The position numbers and the translations under genes were made by a program. A stretch of 24,429 bases of DNA from Streptosporangiaceae bacterium (GTDB lineage Bacteria; Actinomycetota; Actinomycetes; Streptosporangiales; Streptosporangiaceae): contig JAICWX010000112.1 of assembly GCA_025934635.1 (NCBI GenBank), positions 1-24,429 of the forward strand, written 5' to 3'. The notes under the pieces were generated by a model. That model saw only the letters and a list, made by a program, of their open reading frames with translations. It was not told where the DNA came from and ran no database searches. The stretch's first letter is position 1. The number at the start of each line of letters is the position of its first letter. Of this stretch, positions 1-6,967 are shown piece by piece.

Positions 1-162
1 CTTGTGCTCGGCACCGCCGCTGTGACGGCGATCGTGACCGTGATGATTGAGTCGCTGGTGCATCTCTCGGTCAGGCGTCGCGGAGGCGGAGCAGCAGGGC
101 GGCGGCCAGCAAGGCGGCGGCGGACCAGGCCGCGAGCACGCCGAGGCCCGCCCACGGAGTGA
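1..162 (+). other. Possible C-terminal tail of a truncated membrane protein at the window edge
   Basis: The first forward frame is open from base 1 to a TGA at 160-162. Its first 24 codons encode a hydrophobic stretch (roughly LGTAAVTAIVTVMIESLVHL) followed by an Arg-rich tail, as at the end of a membrane protein with a cytoplasmic basic tail. It overlaps the 3' end of the convergent permease gene by about 90 bases, and its start lies outside the window. The basic tail is also what the complement of a GC-rich permease gene would give, so only the first 60 bases argue for a real gene. Confidence 0.2.
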
Positions 163-844
163 TGGGGAGGGTGCGCAGGTTAACGGTGGCCTGAATGGTC
201 AGGCCCGCCGTCATCGGCCCGATCTGCTGGACGTGCCGCCCCAGGTCCGGGCCGAGGATGGGCCCGAGGATCGGGAACAGGTAAAGCAGCGCGAGCACGA
301 TCCCGATGCTGGCCGCCGAGTCGCGGACGCAGGTGGCGACACCGAGGCCGAGCAGGGCGGTCAGTACCAGGTACAGCACCGAGCCGAAGGCCGCGCGCAG
401 GACCGTGCCGTCGGCCAGGGACAGCGCCGGATAGCCGTGCGCGGGGCCGATCCCGCTGCCGGGCAGGATAAGGCGCCCGGCTAGCAGTGACAGGCCCACG
501 GCGACGGCCCCGGCCGGGCCGGCCAGGCCGGCCAGGACTGTGGCCTTGGCAGCGAGCACGGCGGTCCGCCGGGGCACGGCGGTGAACGTGACCCGGATCA
601 TTCCGGTGCCGTACTCGCCGCTGATGGCCAGTACCGCCATGATGGCGATGGCTGCCTGGCCGAGGTAGATCCCGGTCAGGCTGATCCTGGCGGGGTCCTC
701 GGCGCAGGTTCCGGATGGGCACCTGACGGCCGCGGCCGTCGCGGCGCCCACCGCTACGGTCGAGATGACGGCGGCGATGAGCAGCCTGCCCGGGCCGGGC
801 TGGGTGCGCAGTTTCGTCCACTCGGCCCGCAAGGCGTCTTTCAT
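71..844 (-). CDS. ABC-2 type transporter permease (module 1, second permease)
   Basis: This 257-residue multi-pass membrane protein is probably the membrane half of an ABC exporter. It starts MKDALRAEWTKLRT, the AEWTKLR amphipathic start typical of actinobacterial ABC-2 permeases. After the first membrane helix comes an external stretch with two cysteines (C42 and C47), then the family motif EYGTGMIRVTFTAVPRR preceding further helices, and a C-terminal helix ending in LLLRLRDA. Its ATG overlaps the TGA of the upstream permease (ATGA), so the two are translationally coupled behind the ATPase at 2286-3203. It is homologous to the permease at 9179-9967 (same EY.SGMIR..AVPRR motif). The substrate is unknown; the adjacent two-component system suggests an envelope-active compound. 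Confidence 0.9.
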   Translation of the reverse strand: MKDALRAEWTKLRTQPGPGRLLIAAVISTVAVGAATAAAVRCPSGTCAEDPARISLTGIYLGQAAIAIMAVLAISGEYGTGMIRVTFTAVPRRTAVLAAKATVLAGLAGPAGAVAVGLSLLAGRLILPGSGIGPAHGYPALSLADGTVLRAAFGSVLYLVLTALLGLGVATCVRDSAASIGIVLALLYLFPILGPILGPDLGRHVQQIGPMTAGLTIQATVNLRTLPITPWAGLGVLAAWSAAALLAAALLLRLRDA

Positions 845-2289
845 CAGTCTCGCCAGGCCAGCAGGAGTGCCCCGGCGGTCCAGGCGGCCAGGACGGCCAG
901 GCCCAGCCAGGGGGCCAGCGGGTAGTAGTCGTTCTGCGGTGTGTAGGCGGCGAGGACCTGTGGGTACCGGGGGTACGCCTGCTGGATGGCGAAGGCGGCG
1001 GCGGGCGTGACCCGGAGGAGCCAGTCACCGGCGGCGGGCGGCAGGATGCCCAGCGGGCTGGCGAAGAAGTACGGCAGGATGGTCAGCGTGATCACCGCGG
1101 TGACGGCGATCGCCGCGCGCCGGGTGAGCGCGCCCACCGCGAGGGCCAGGACCGCGGTGAGCGCGAGCAGTGCGGCGGTGCCGGCCAGCATGCGGACCTC
1201 GGTAAGAGCCGGCACCGGGTCGATGAAAACCCCGCCGGACCGTAGCCGCCACTCCCCGAGGAGCAGGGCGGCGTAGGCGGCCGGCAGTCCCGCGGCGAAG
1301 GTGAGCGCACCGAGCACGGCCGCCTTCGCTGTCAGCACCCGCCCGCGGTGCGGGACCGCGGTCAGCGTGACGTCGATCAGGCCGCGCCGGTACTCGGCGG
1401 TGATGAACGAGGTGCCGACCACGATCACCGCGATCAGGCCGGCGAACGTGCCGACCAGGGCACCGGTCGCCGAGCCGCCGCCGGCGCCGGCCGGCACCGA
1501 CGGCGCGATGTCGCCGGTTCCGGTCACCGTGAACTGGCCGCCGGAGAAGCGGTAGCCGTCGCCGGGGACCGATCCGTTCAGGTCCGTGCCGGTCCAGCCG
1601 CCTGACCGGTCGCCGGCCAGTGTGAAGTGGTCGAACGTACCGGTGCTCTGGGTGATGCCGCCGGCCGCGCTGCCCGCAGCCATGGACTGGCTGACCTGGG
1701 CCGTGGTGCCTGAGTTGGCGGCGAACAGCCCGGCCTGGGCGGTCGCCGGGAAGCCGGTGAGGGTCACCGCACCGACCCTGGTCCAGTGCGTGCCGTCGGC
1801 GGAGTCATAGCCGGTGATCAGCTCGCCGGCCCTGGCCAGGCGGAGCCAGCGCGGCGAGGCGGCCGAGACCGCTCCGGTGGCGCCGGGCCTGTCCTGGGTG
1901 TAGTCCCATTGCATCCGCACGCCGTGGCCGCCGGTGACCATCATCGCCGCGTACGCCGATCCTTGCGCCAGGCTTGCCTTGATGATGATCCCGGCCTTGG
2001 ACCACGGCTCGGCCGTGCCGGTCATCGACGTCACCCGGGCCGTGAGCGAACCGCCCGGACCGAGCGGCTGGTGCACGAAGTAGAAGCTGTCGGTTACCGC
2101 CTCGCCGCCCGGGCCCAGCGGACGGGTGCATCCGGCGCCGCCGATCGTGACGTTGTTCCCCACGATCCCGCCGCATTCGCTGTGGCCGAGCAGCCCGACG
2201 CCGACGACCAGCAGGCCGGCGACGAGCATGCCGATGACCCAGCCCCGGACCGTGCGGAACTTGGTCCATTCGGCGAGGAAGACGGTCAT
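844..2289 (-). CDS. ABC-2 type permease with a large extracytoplasmic beta-sandwich insertion
   Basis: This 481-residue permease starts at the ATG overlapping the ATPase stop (ATGA); upstream codons in this frame are the shadow of the ATPase gene. Residues 1-36 give the AEWTKFRT start and the first membrane helix. Residues about 37-276 are a hydrophilic Gly/Thr/Ser-rich insertion with two cysteines (C39, C54). From residue 277 the remaining helices follow, with the family motif EYRRGLIDVTLTAVPHR at 299-315. The insertion includes PWSKAGIIIKASLAQGSAYA, then GVRMQW, WLRLARAG and DGTHWTRVG, and ends near TFDHFTLAG. This order resembles concanavalin A-like DUF1349/LamG-type domains of secreted proteins. 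ABC-2 permeases of this group are normally about 250-280 residues, so the extra 240 residues are a true insertion. It may bind a glycan, lipid or peptide outside the membrane; that is inference. Confidence 0.88.
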   Translation of the reverse strand: MTVFLAEWTKFRTVRGWVIGMLVAGLLVVGVGLLGHSECGGIVGNNVTIGGAGCTRPLGPGGEAVTDSFYFVHQPLGPGGSLTARVTSMTGTAEPWSKAGIIIKASLAQGSAYAAMMVTGGHGVRMQWDYTQDRPGATGAVSAASPRWLRLARAGELITGYDSADGTHWTRVGAVTLTGFPATAQAGLFAANSGTTAQVSQSMAAGSAAGGITQSTGTFDHFTLAGDRSGGWTGTDLNGSVPGDGYRFSGGQFTVTGTGDIAPSVPAGAGGGSATGALVGTFAGLIAVIVVGTSFITAEYRRGLIDVTLTAVPHRGRVLTAKAAVLGALTFAAGLPAAYAALLLGEWRLRSGGVFIDPVPALTEVRMLAGTAALLALTAVLALAVGALTRRAAIAVTAVITLTILPYFFASPLGILPPAAGDWLLRVTPAAAFAIQQAYPRYPQVLAAYTPQNDYYPLAPWLGLAVLAAWTAGALLLAWRD

Positions 2290-3203
2290 CGGGTCGCCGC
2301 CCTGAATTCGACGGCGTCCGCGGTGAGCTCCAGGTAGGCCTCCTCGAGGGTCGCCCGGTGGGCGCTCACCTCGGTGAACGCGACGCCGTGGCCGGTGAGA
2401 AGCAGCACCGCCCGTTCGGACGACATGCCTTTGACCTGGAGTACGCCGGGTCCGGCGGCACCGACCTCGGCCCCGGCGGCGGTGAGTATCTTCGCCGCCT
2501 CGGCGGGTGCGGGAGTCCGCAGCGTGACGCGGTCGCCGGATGCGGCGGCGAGCAGCGCGCTGGTGCCGGTGTCGGCGATCACGGCGCCGCGGCCGACGAT
2601 GACCAGCTGATCGGCGGTGTCCTGCAGCTCGCTCATCAGGTGGCTCGACACCAGGACGGCGCGGCCCTGGGCGGCCAGGCCGCGCAGGAAGCCGCGCATC
2701 CAGATGATGCCTTCCGGGTCCATGCCGTTGAACGGCTCGTCCAGGATCAGCACCGGCGGGTCGCCGAGCAGCGCGGCCGCGAGGCCGAGCCGCTGCCGCA
2801 TGCCGAGCGAGTAGCCGCCGGCCCGGCGGCGGATCATCGCGGCCAGGCCCGCCTGCTCGGTCACCTCGTCCACCCGGGCGAGCGGCAGGGCCTGAGACCT
2901 GGCCAGCCACAGCAGGTGGTTACGGCCGGTGCGGCTCGGCTGCAGCGCGGACGCGTCGAGCAGCGAGCCGGCCTGGGTGAGCGGACGCCTCAGCCGCCGA
3001 TACGGCTGGCCGCCGATGAGCGCCCGGCCCTCGTCGGGTGCCTCGAGGCCGAGGATCATCCGCATCGTGGTGGTCTTGCCCGCGCCGTTCGGCCCGATGA
3101 AACCGGTGACCCGGCCGGCGCCGACGGCGAACGACATGCCGTCGAGCGCCCGCGTCGCGCCGAACCGCTTGCGCAGGCCGATGACGTCGATCGTTGCTTC
3201 CAT
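2286..3203 (-). CDS. ABC transporter ATP-binding protein (module 1)
   Basis: This 305-residue cytoplasmic ATPase energises the two permeases encoded behind it. Walker A is GPNGAGKTT (residues 37-45), the signature is YSLGMRQRL (131-139), Walker B is VLILDEPFNGMDPEG (151-165), and the H-loop is SSHL (186-189). The C-terminal 80 residues form the small regulatory domain usual in this drug/lantibiotic-type exporter family and end in ATLEEAYLELTADAVEFR. The ATG at 3203 was chosen because the MEATIDVIGLRKRFG start matches the domain boundary; further upstream in-frame codons run through the promoter and operator. A -10-like TACAAC lies six bases upstream, suggesting a leaderless message. The stop overlaps the next gene (ATGA). 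It is a clear paralogue of the ATPase at 8417-9166. Confidence 0.93.
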   Translation of the reverse strand: MEATIDVIGLRKRFGATRALDGMSFAVGAGRVTGFIGPNGAGKTTTMRMILGLEAPDEGRALIGGQPYRRLRRPLTQAGSLLDASALQPSRTGRNHLLWLARSQALPLARVDEVTEQAGLAAMIRRRAGGYSLGMRQRLGLAAALLGDPPVLILDEPFNGMDPEGIIWMRGFLRGLAAQGRAVLVSSHLMSELQDTADQLVIVGRGAVIADTGTSALLAAASGDRVTLRTPAPAEAAKILTAAGAEVGAAGPGVLQVKGMSSERAVLLLTGHGVAFTEVSAHRATLEEAYLELTADAVEFRAATR

Positions 3204-3209
3204 ACTGCC

Positions 3210-3215
3210 GTTGTA
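3210..3215 (-). promoter_or_regulatory. Candidate -10 element of the module 1 ABC operon (leaderless)
   Basis: On the minus strand TACAAC stands six bases before the ATG of the ATPase. This is the spacing seen for leaderless actinobacterial messages. No good -35 is present; that region is occupied by an arm of the inverted repeat at 3226-3255. Confidence 0.4.
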
Positions 3216-3225
3216 GACCGGGGCC

Positions 3226-3266
3226 GGTGTCAGCACGGTGCCTGCTGCTGACACCCGGTTGACACC
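3226..3266. promoter_or_regulatory. Operator candidate: inverted repeat plus 11-bp-spaced direct repeat
   Basis: GGTGTCAGCA (3226-3235) is the exact reverse complement of TGCTGACACC (3246-3255). A third copy of the half-site, TGACACC, follows at 3260-3266. It lies exactly 11 bases after the TGACACC at 3249-3255, the period used by dimers of OmpR/PhoB-class regulators binding head to tail. The block lies between the ABC operon and the divergent OmpR-family regulator gene. It covers the -35 region of the ABC promoter and ends 22 bases before the regulator ATG. The sequence is seen directly; binding by the adjacent regulator is inferred. Confidence 0.6.
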
Positions 3267-3288
3267 AGTGACCTGCGAGCATGGGGCT

Positions 3289-3978
3289 ATGAGAGTTCTG
3301 GTGGCCGAGGATTTCGAGGTGCTCGCCTCCTCGATCGGGACCGGGCTGCGCCGCGAGGGCATGGCGGTCGACGTGGTTCACGACGGCAGCGACGCGCTCG
3401 AGCGCCTGGCCATGACCCGCTATGACGTCGTGGTGCTTGACCGGGACCTGCCCGGCGTCCACGGCGACGAGGTGTGCCGGCAGCTGGTCGCCTCGGGGTC
3501 GGGCAGCCGGGTGCTGATGCTGACGGCAGCGAGCACGGTTGCCGCGCGGGTGGAGGGCCTGGGCCTGGGCGCGGACGACTACCTGCCCAAGCCATTCGAC
3601 TTCGCCGAGCTCGTCGCGCGGGTCCGCGCCCTGGGCCGCCGCAGCGCGCCGGCGGTGCCGCCGGTCCTGGAAAGCTGCGGGATCCGGCTCGATCCGGGCA
3701 GCCGGGTCGCGTTCCGCGACGGGCGGCGGCTCGACCTCAGCCCGAAGGAGTTCGCGGTGCTCGAGTGCCTGCTGGCCGCGGCTGGCACCAGCACCGGACG
3801 CGTGGTATCCGCCGAGGAACTGCTCGACCGGGTGTGGGACGAGACGGCGGACCCGTTCACCACGGCGGTGAAGACCACGATCCGCCGGCTCCGGGCCAAG
3901 CTCGGCGACCCGCCGGTCATCCACACCGTCCGCGAGGGCGGCTACCACCTCGGAGAGGCGTCATGCTCTCAAGGCTGA
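3289..3978 (+). CDS. OmpR-family response regulator (module 1)
   Basis: This 229-residue DNA-binding regulator is the partner of the kinase that overlaps its 3' end. The receiver domain (about 1-115) has the acidic pair E7/D8, phospho-acceptor D51 (VVLDRDLPG), T79 and K101 (DDYLPKPFD). The winged-helix domain (about 130-225) shows LSPKEFAVLECLL, the recognition-helix region TTAVKTTIRRLRAKL and the wing VREGGYHL. The ATG giving MRVLVAEDFEVL is preferred because an upstream in-frame start would add 17 residues that do not belong to the receiver fold and would begin inside the operator. It resembles CutR-type regulators. Divergent placement beside the ABC operon suggests that it controls both operons. 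Confidence 0.93.
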   Translation: MRVLVAEDFEVLASSIGTGLRREGMAVDVVHDGSDALERLAMTRYDVVVLDRDLPGVHGDEVCRQLVASGSGSRVLMLTAASTVAARVEGLGLGADDYLPKPFDFAELVARVRALGRRSAPAVPPVLESCGIRLDPGSRVAFRDGRRLDLSPKEFAVLECLLAAAGTSTGRVVSAEELLDRVWDETADPFTTAVKTTIRRLRAKLGDPPVIHTVREGGYHLGEASCSQG

Positions 3979-5057
3979 CGTTGCGGATGCGACTGACCGT
4001 TCTCTACGGGGCGCTGTTCAGCGCGTCAATTGTCGCCGTGGTCGCCACCGCCGGGGTGATCTGGCCCGACTTCCTCCGTGCGCACGCGTCACAGCAGGCT
4101 CCTAGTGGCAGCGGGCCGGCGTCCGGCGGGCCTTACCAGCTGGGTTCCGGCACTCACTCGCTATCGGCCGAGACGGCGATCTTCGTGCTGGTCGTTATCG
4201 CCGGGGCGCTAGCGCTCGGCTGGGTGATCGCCGGGCGCAACCTGCGGCCGCTGCGGGCCATCATCACCACCGCGCGGGACATCTCGTCGCGGAACCTGCA
4301 CGAACGGCTGGCGCTGACCGGGCCGCGCGACGAGTTCACCGAGCTCGGGAAGACGCTGGACGGGCTGTTCGCCAGGCTGGAGGCGTCGTTCGAGTCACAG
4401 CGGCGCTTCGTCGCCAACGCCTCGCACGAGCTGCGAACCCCGCTCGCCGCCGAGCGCACCCTGCTCCAGGTGACGCTCGCCGACCCGGCCGCATCCGTAC
4501 AGACGCTGCGGGCCGCCTGCGAGCAGGTGCTGGAGCTGGGCAGCCGTCAGGAGCGGCTGATCTCGGCGCTGCTGACGCTGGCGTCCGGCGAGGGCGGTGT
4601 CGAACGCTGGGAACCGGTCGACGTAGCCGAGATCACCAGGCTGGTGCTGGCAGGCCGGACGAGAGAAGGCATCACGGTCGACGCGGATCTCGGCCCGGCG
4701 GCCACGACGGGCGATACCCGGCTGGTGGAGAGCCTGGTGGCGAACCTGGTCGATAACGCGATGCGGCACAACATGCCGGGCGGGCGGGTGACGGTCTCCA
4801 CGTCGACCACCGAAGGGCGGGCGGTGCTGACCGTCGCCAACACCGGGCCGGTCGTTCCCGCTTCGGACGTGGAAAGGCTGTTCCAGCCGTTCCAGCGCCT
4901 TGCCGGGGAACGGCTGCAGCACGACAGCGGGCACGGGCTCGGGCTGACGATCGTCCGCGCCATCGCCACCGCGCACAACGCCGAGCTGACGGCTCGCGCC
5001 CGGCCAGAAGGCGGGCTGGACATCAAGGTCGGTTTCACCCGGACGTCTTCAGCGTGA
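3963..5057 (+). CDS. HAMP-type sensor histidine kinase (module 1)
   Basis: This 364-residue inner-membrane kinase starts at an ATG (MLSRLTLRMRLTVLYG) 16 bases inside the regulator gene, so the two are co-translated. Membrane helices lie at about 12-34 and 71-91, flanking a short external loop of about 36 residues rich in Gly, Ser and Pro. Such a small sensor suggests perception within the membrane or through the neighbouring transporter. A HAMP region follows (92-145). The phospho-acceptor is H155 in NASHELRTPLAAERTLLQ, and the ATPase domain has the N-box SLVANLVDNAMRHN (257-270) and the G-box HGLGLTI (324-330). The D-box reads VANTGP, lacking the usual Asp, as in CutS-like kinases. Confidence 0.92.
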   Translation: MLSRLTLRMRLTVLYGALFSASIVAVVATAGVIWPDFLRAHASQQAPSGSGPASGGPYQLGSGTHSLSAETAIFVLVVIAGALALGWVIAGRNLRPLRAIITTARDISSRNLHERLALTGPRDEFTELGKTLDGLFARLEASFESQRRFVANASHELRTPLAAERTLLQVTLADPAASVQTLRAACEQVLELGSRQERLISALLTLASGEGGVERWEPVDVAEITRLVLAGRTREGITVDADLGPAATTGDTRLVESLVANLVDNAMRHNMPGGRVTVSTSTTEGRAVLTVANTGPVVPASDVERLFQPFQRLAGERLQHDSGHGLGLTIVRAIATAHNAELTARARPEGGLDIKVGFTRTSSA

Positions 5058-5147
5058 CCGGCCTTCACCGCGTTGCTGCTCTTCTCGCTGGAGTGCGGCA
5101 CGCTGCTGATCGTCGAGCAGGCGCTGGCCGTGCGGCCGGAGGGCTGA
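5058..5147 (+). pseudogene. Short hydrophobic remnant in frame behind the kinase stop
   Basis: Directly after the kinase TGA, in the same frame, 29 sense codons encode a hydrophobic segment (FTALLLFSLECGTLLIVEQAL) and end RPEG-TGA. It has no start codon or ribosome site of its own. It reads like the last membrane helix of a lost protein rather than random GC-rich sequence, but the length is too small for certainty. The 120 bases after it, up to the hairpin at 5271, show nothing recognisable. Confidence 0.2.
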
Positions 5148-5270
5148 CCGCCTGCCGAGAGGCCGCCACCATCGCCTGGCCAATACTGGGACCCGGCTCA
5201 TGTCCTGTGCCTGGCCTGGGTGCCGGAGGGTTGGTGCGCCTGGCTGCGCGGTGGCGTGACGTCTATCTCG

Positions 5271-5298
5271 CTTGCCCGGGGGCTCCCGTACGGGCAAG
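5271..5298. promoter_or_regulatory. Perfect 8-bp inverted repeat upstream of the thioesterase
   Basis: CTTGCCCG (5271-5278) and CGGGCAAG (5291-5298) are exact reverse complements separated by 12 bases. The repeat ends nine bases before the GTG start at 5308 and follows a TATCTC-like -10 at 5264-5269. It could be an operator over the transcription start or a hairpin in the leader. A terminator of the kinase message is less likely, as no T-run follows. Confidence 0.4.
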
Positions 5299-5307
5299 CT
5301 CGGTGCC

Positions 5308-6150
5308 GTGGGGAACTTCGGGGAAGACGTGGTGGTCGAACCGTGCGGGGACGGCCGGTATCACAGTCGGCTGGATCACAGCTGGGACGTTGTCGCCCTC
5401 CCGCAGGGCGGGATCGTGGCATCGCTGGCGTTGCGGGCGGCCGGGCTGGAAATCGCCGACCCGGGACAGCTCCTGCGGACCTGCACGACGGTGTTCGCCG
5501 GCCAGGTCACGGCCGGCCCGCTCGGCATACACGTCAGCGTGCTGCGCAAGGGCCGCTCGGCGACCCAGGTCCAGGCCGTGATCCGCAACGAGGGGGCCGA
5601 GGCGGGCGCCACCGTCATCGCGGTGTTCGGCTCGCCGCGCCGGGGTCCCTCGTTCACCGACGCCGTACCTCCCGACGTGCCGCCGCCGCTGGCGTGCCCC
5701 TCCTACCGGGAACCGCCGCCGCCCGGGGTCCAGCCGTTCGACCCGCTTCCGTTCTGGACTCGCGTCGAGGGGCGCGCCGCCCTGGGCCACCCGCCGTGGG
5801 AACCGCACGAGCCCGCGAGATCCGACGTGGCCACCTGGCTGCGGTTCGACAGCCCTCCGCGGCTGGCAGACGGCTCGATCGACCCTCTCGGCGTTCTCAC
5901 CCTGGCGGACCGGATGCCCGGATGCGTCGCCGAGCGCCTGGGGCACCAGGGTCCGCAGTGGTTCGCGCCGAGCGCGGACCTGACCGTGCACCTCCTCGAG
6001 CCGCTGCGCACCGAATGGCTCCTGGCCCACGACCGCGCCCGCTGGGCAGACGACGGGTGGGCCTCGGCTGAGAGCATGCTCTGGGACGAGAACGGGACCC
6101 TGGTGGCCTACGCTACCCAGATGATGCTCTTCACCTATCCCCCCGGCTAG
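5308..6150 (+). CDS. Acyl-CoA thioesterase family protein (double hotdog)
   Basis: The predicted 280-residue cytoplasmic protein has two hotdog halves. The N-terminal half has the strand-helix pattern SWDVVALPQGGIVASLALRAAG, where the hotdog helix packs on the sheet. The C-terminal half has GPQWFAPSADLTVHLLEPLRTEWL, then GWASAESMLWDENGTLVAYATQMMLF, the typical closing strands of TesB-like/4HBT_3 thioesterases. Enzymes of this group hydrolyse acyl-CoA to free acid and CoA; the chain preference cannot be read here. The GTG at 5308 is favoured over a TTG at 5272 because the latter lies inside the inverted repeat. Neither has a strong ribosome site. It stands alone between two transporter modules and converges with the regulator gene at 6290. 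Confidence 0.8.
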   Translation: MGNFGEDVVVEPCGDGRYHSRLDHSWDVVALPQGGIVASLALRAAGLEIADPGQLLRTCTTVFAGQVTAGPLGIHVSVLRKGRSATQVQAVIRNEGAEAGATVIAVFGSPRRGPSFTDAVPPDVPPPLACPSYREPPPPGVQPFDPLPFWTRVEGRAALGHPPWEPHEPARSDVATWLRFDSPPRLADGSIDPLGVLTLADRMPGCVAERLGHQGPQWFAPSADLTVHLLEPLRTEWLLAHDRARWADDGWASAESMLWDENGTLVAYATQMMLFTYPPG

Positions 6151-6289
6151 CCTGCTCTGGGCGCCTGGCAGGAACTCGATATACCGGCAGCGAGCCGGCG
6201 GTACCGGGAAGGCGAGATGTTCACCGGGCTGATCAAGGCGGCCACACGCTCAGCTGGACCAGCGGCACCGCGACACCGAGTAGACGCTG

Positions 6290-6967
6290 TCACTCACCGG
6301 GCGTGACCAGCTCGGACTCGTAGGCGAGCACCACCGCCTGCGACCGGTCCCGCAGGTGCAGCTTCATCAGGATCCGGCCGACGTGGGTCTTGGTGGTCTG
6401 CTCGGCGATCACCAGCGTCTCGCTGATCTCCGCGTTGGACAGGCCGCGGGCGATGAGCCGCAGCACCTCGATCTCCCGTGGCGTCAGGTCCGCCAGCTGG
6501 GCCGAGAGCGGCGGCCCGGTGCGCGTCGCGGCCGGCCGGCGGGCGAAGTCCGCGATCAGCCGCTTGGTCACCGACGGCGCGAGCAGGGCGTCGCCCGCGG
6601 CGACCACGCGGACCGCATGCACCAGCTCGGCGGCCGGCGCGTCCTTGAGCAGGAAGCCGCTCGCCCCCGCACGCAGCGCCTCGTACACGTACTCGTCGAG
6701 GTCGAACGTGGTCAGCATCAGCACCCGGAGCCCACCGTGACCGGAACCGCCGCCGAGCAGCTCGCGGGTGGCCTGCAGCCCGTCCATGACCGGCATCCGC
6801 ACGTCCATCAGCACGACGTCCGGCCGCAGCTGCCTGGCCTGCCGGACGGCCTCGGCGCCATCGGCCGCCTGGCCCACGACGACAAGGTCGTCCTGCGCGG
6901 CCAGCAGCGCGCCGAAGCCCTCGCGCACCATCGCCTGGTCGTCGGCGATCAGGCAGCTGATCGTCAC
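6290..6967 (-). CDS. NarL/LuxR-family response regulator (module 2)
   Basis: This 225-residue regulator starts at a GTG overlapping the kinase stop (GTGA), so it is coupled to the kinase. The receiver domain has D9/D10, phospho-acceptor D55 (VVLMDVRMP), a Thr in LMLTTFD and Lys in FLLKDAP. The C-terminal LuxR-type helix-turn-helix (about 155-220) reads LTPREIEVLRLIARGLSNAEI, then TTKTHVGRILMKL. It is the likely binder of the palindrome at 8263-8286. Close homologues in actinobacteria pair with HisKA_3 kinases next to ABC exporters. It is clearly related to the regulator at 10342-11004 (shared DEYVYEALRAGASGF segment), so modules 2 and 3 have common ancestry in their signalling parts. Confidence 0.94.
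   Translation of the reverse strand: MTISCLIADDQAMVREGFGALLAAQDDLVVVGQAADGAEAVRQARQLRPDVVLMDVRMPVMDGLQATRELLGGGSGHGGLRVLMLTTFDLDEYVYEALRAGASGFLLKDAPAAELVHAVRVVAAGDALLAPSVTKRLIADFARRPAATRTGPPLSAQLADLTPREIEVLRLIARGLSNAEISETLVIAEQTTKTHVGRILMKLHLRDRSQAVVLAYESELVTPGE

Noticed and set aside
2290..2910. N-terminal extension of the ectodomain permease up to 2910
   Set aside because: These codons lie in another frame of the ATPase gene and are Arg/Gly-rich. The ATG at 2289 overlaps the ATPase stop and begins the family start AEWTKFRT.
2358..3251. A 297-codon plus-strand frame opposite the module 1 ATPase
   Set aside because: It is the shadow of Walker and signature motifs read in reverse; it shows no fold-like pattern.
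3259..3264. TTGACA as the -35 box of the module 1 regulator gene
   Set aside because: No acceptable -10 lies 16-19 bases downstream. The hexamer is better explained as part of the TGACACC repeat.
5272..5307. TTG start for the thioesterase
   Set aside because: It lies inside the perfect inverted repeat and has no ribosome site; the GTG at 5308 starts just before the conserved fold.
6151..6289. A possible gene or terminator between the thioesterase and the module 2 regulator
   Set aside because: A short stem CCGGC/GCCGG (6184-6198) is present but weak and without a T-run, and a 30-codon frame there has no recognisable pattern.
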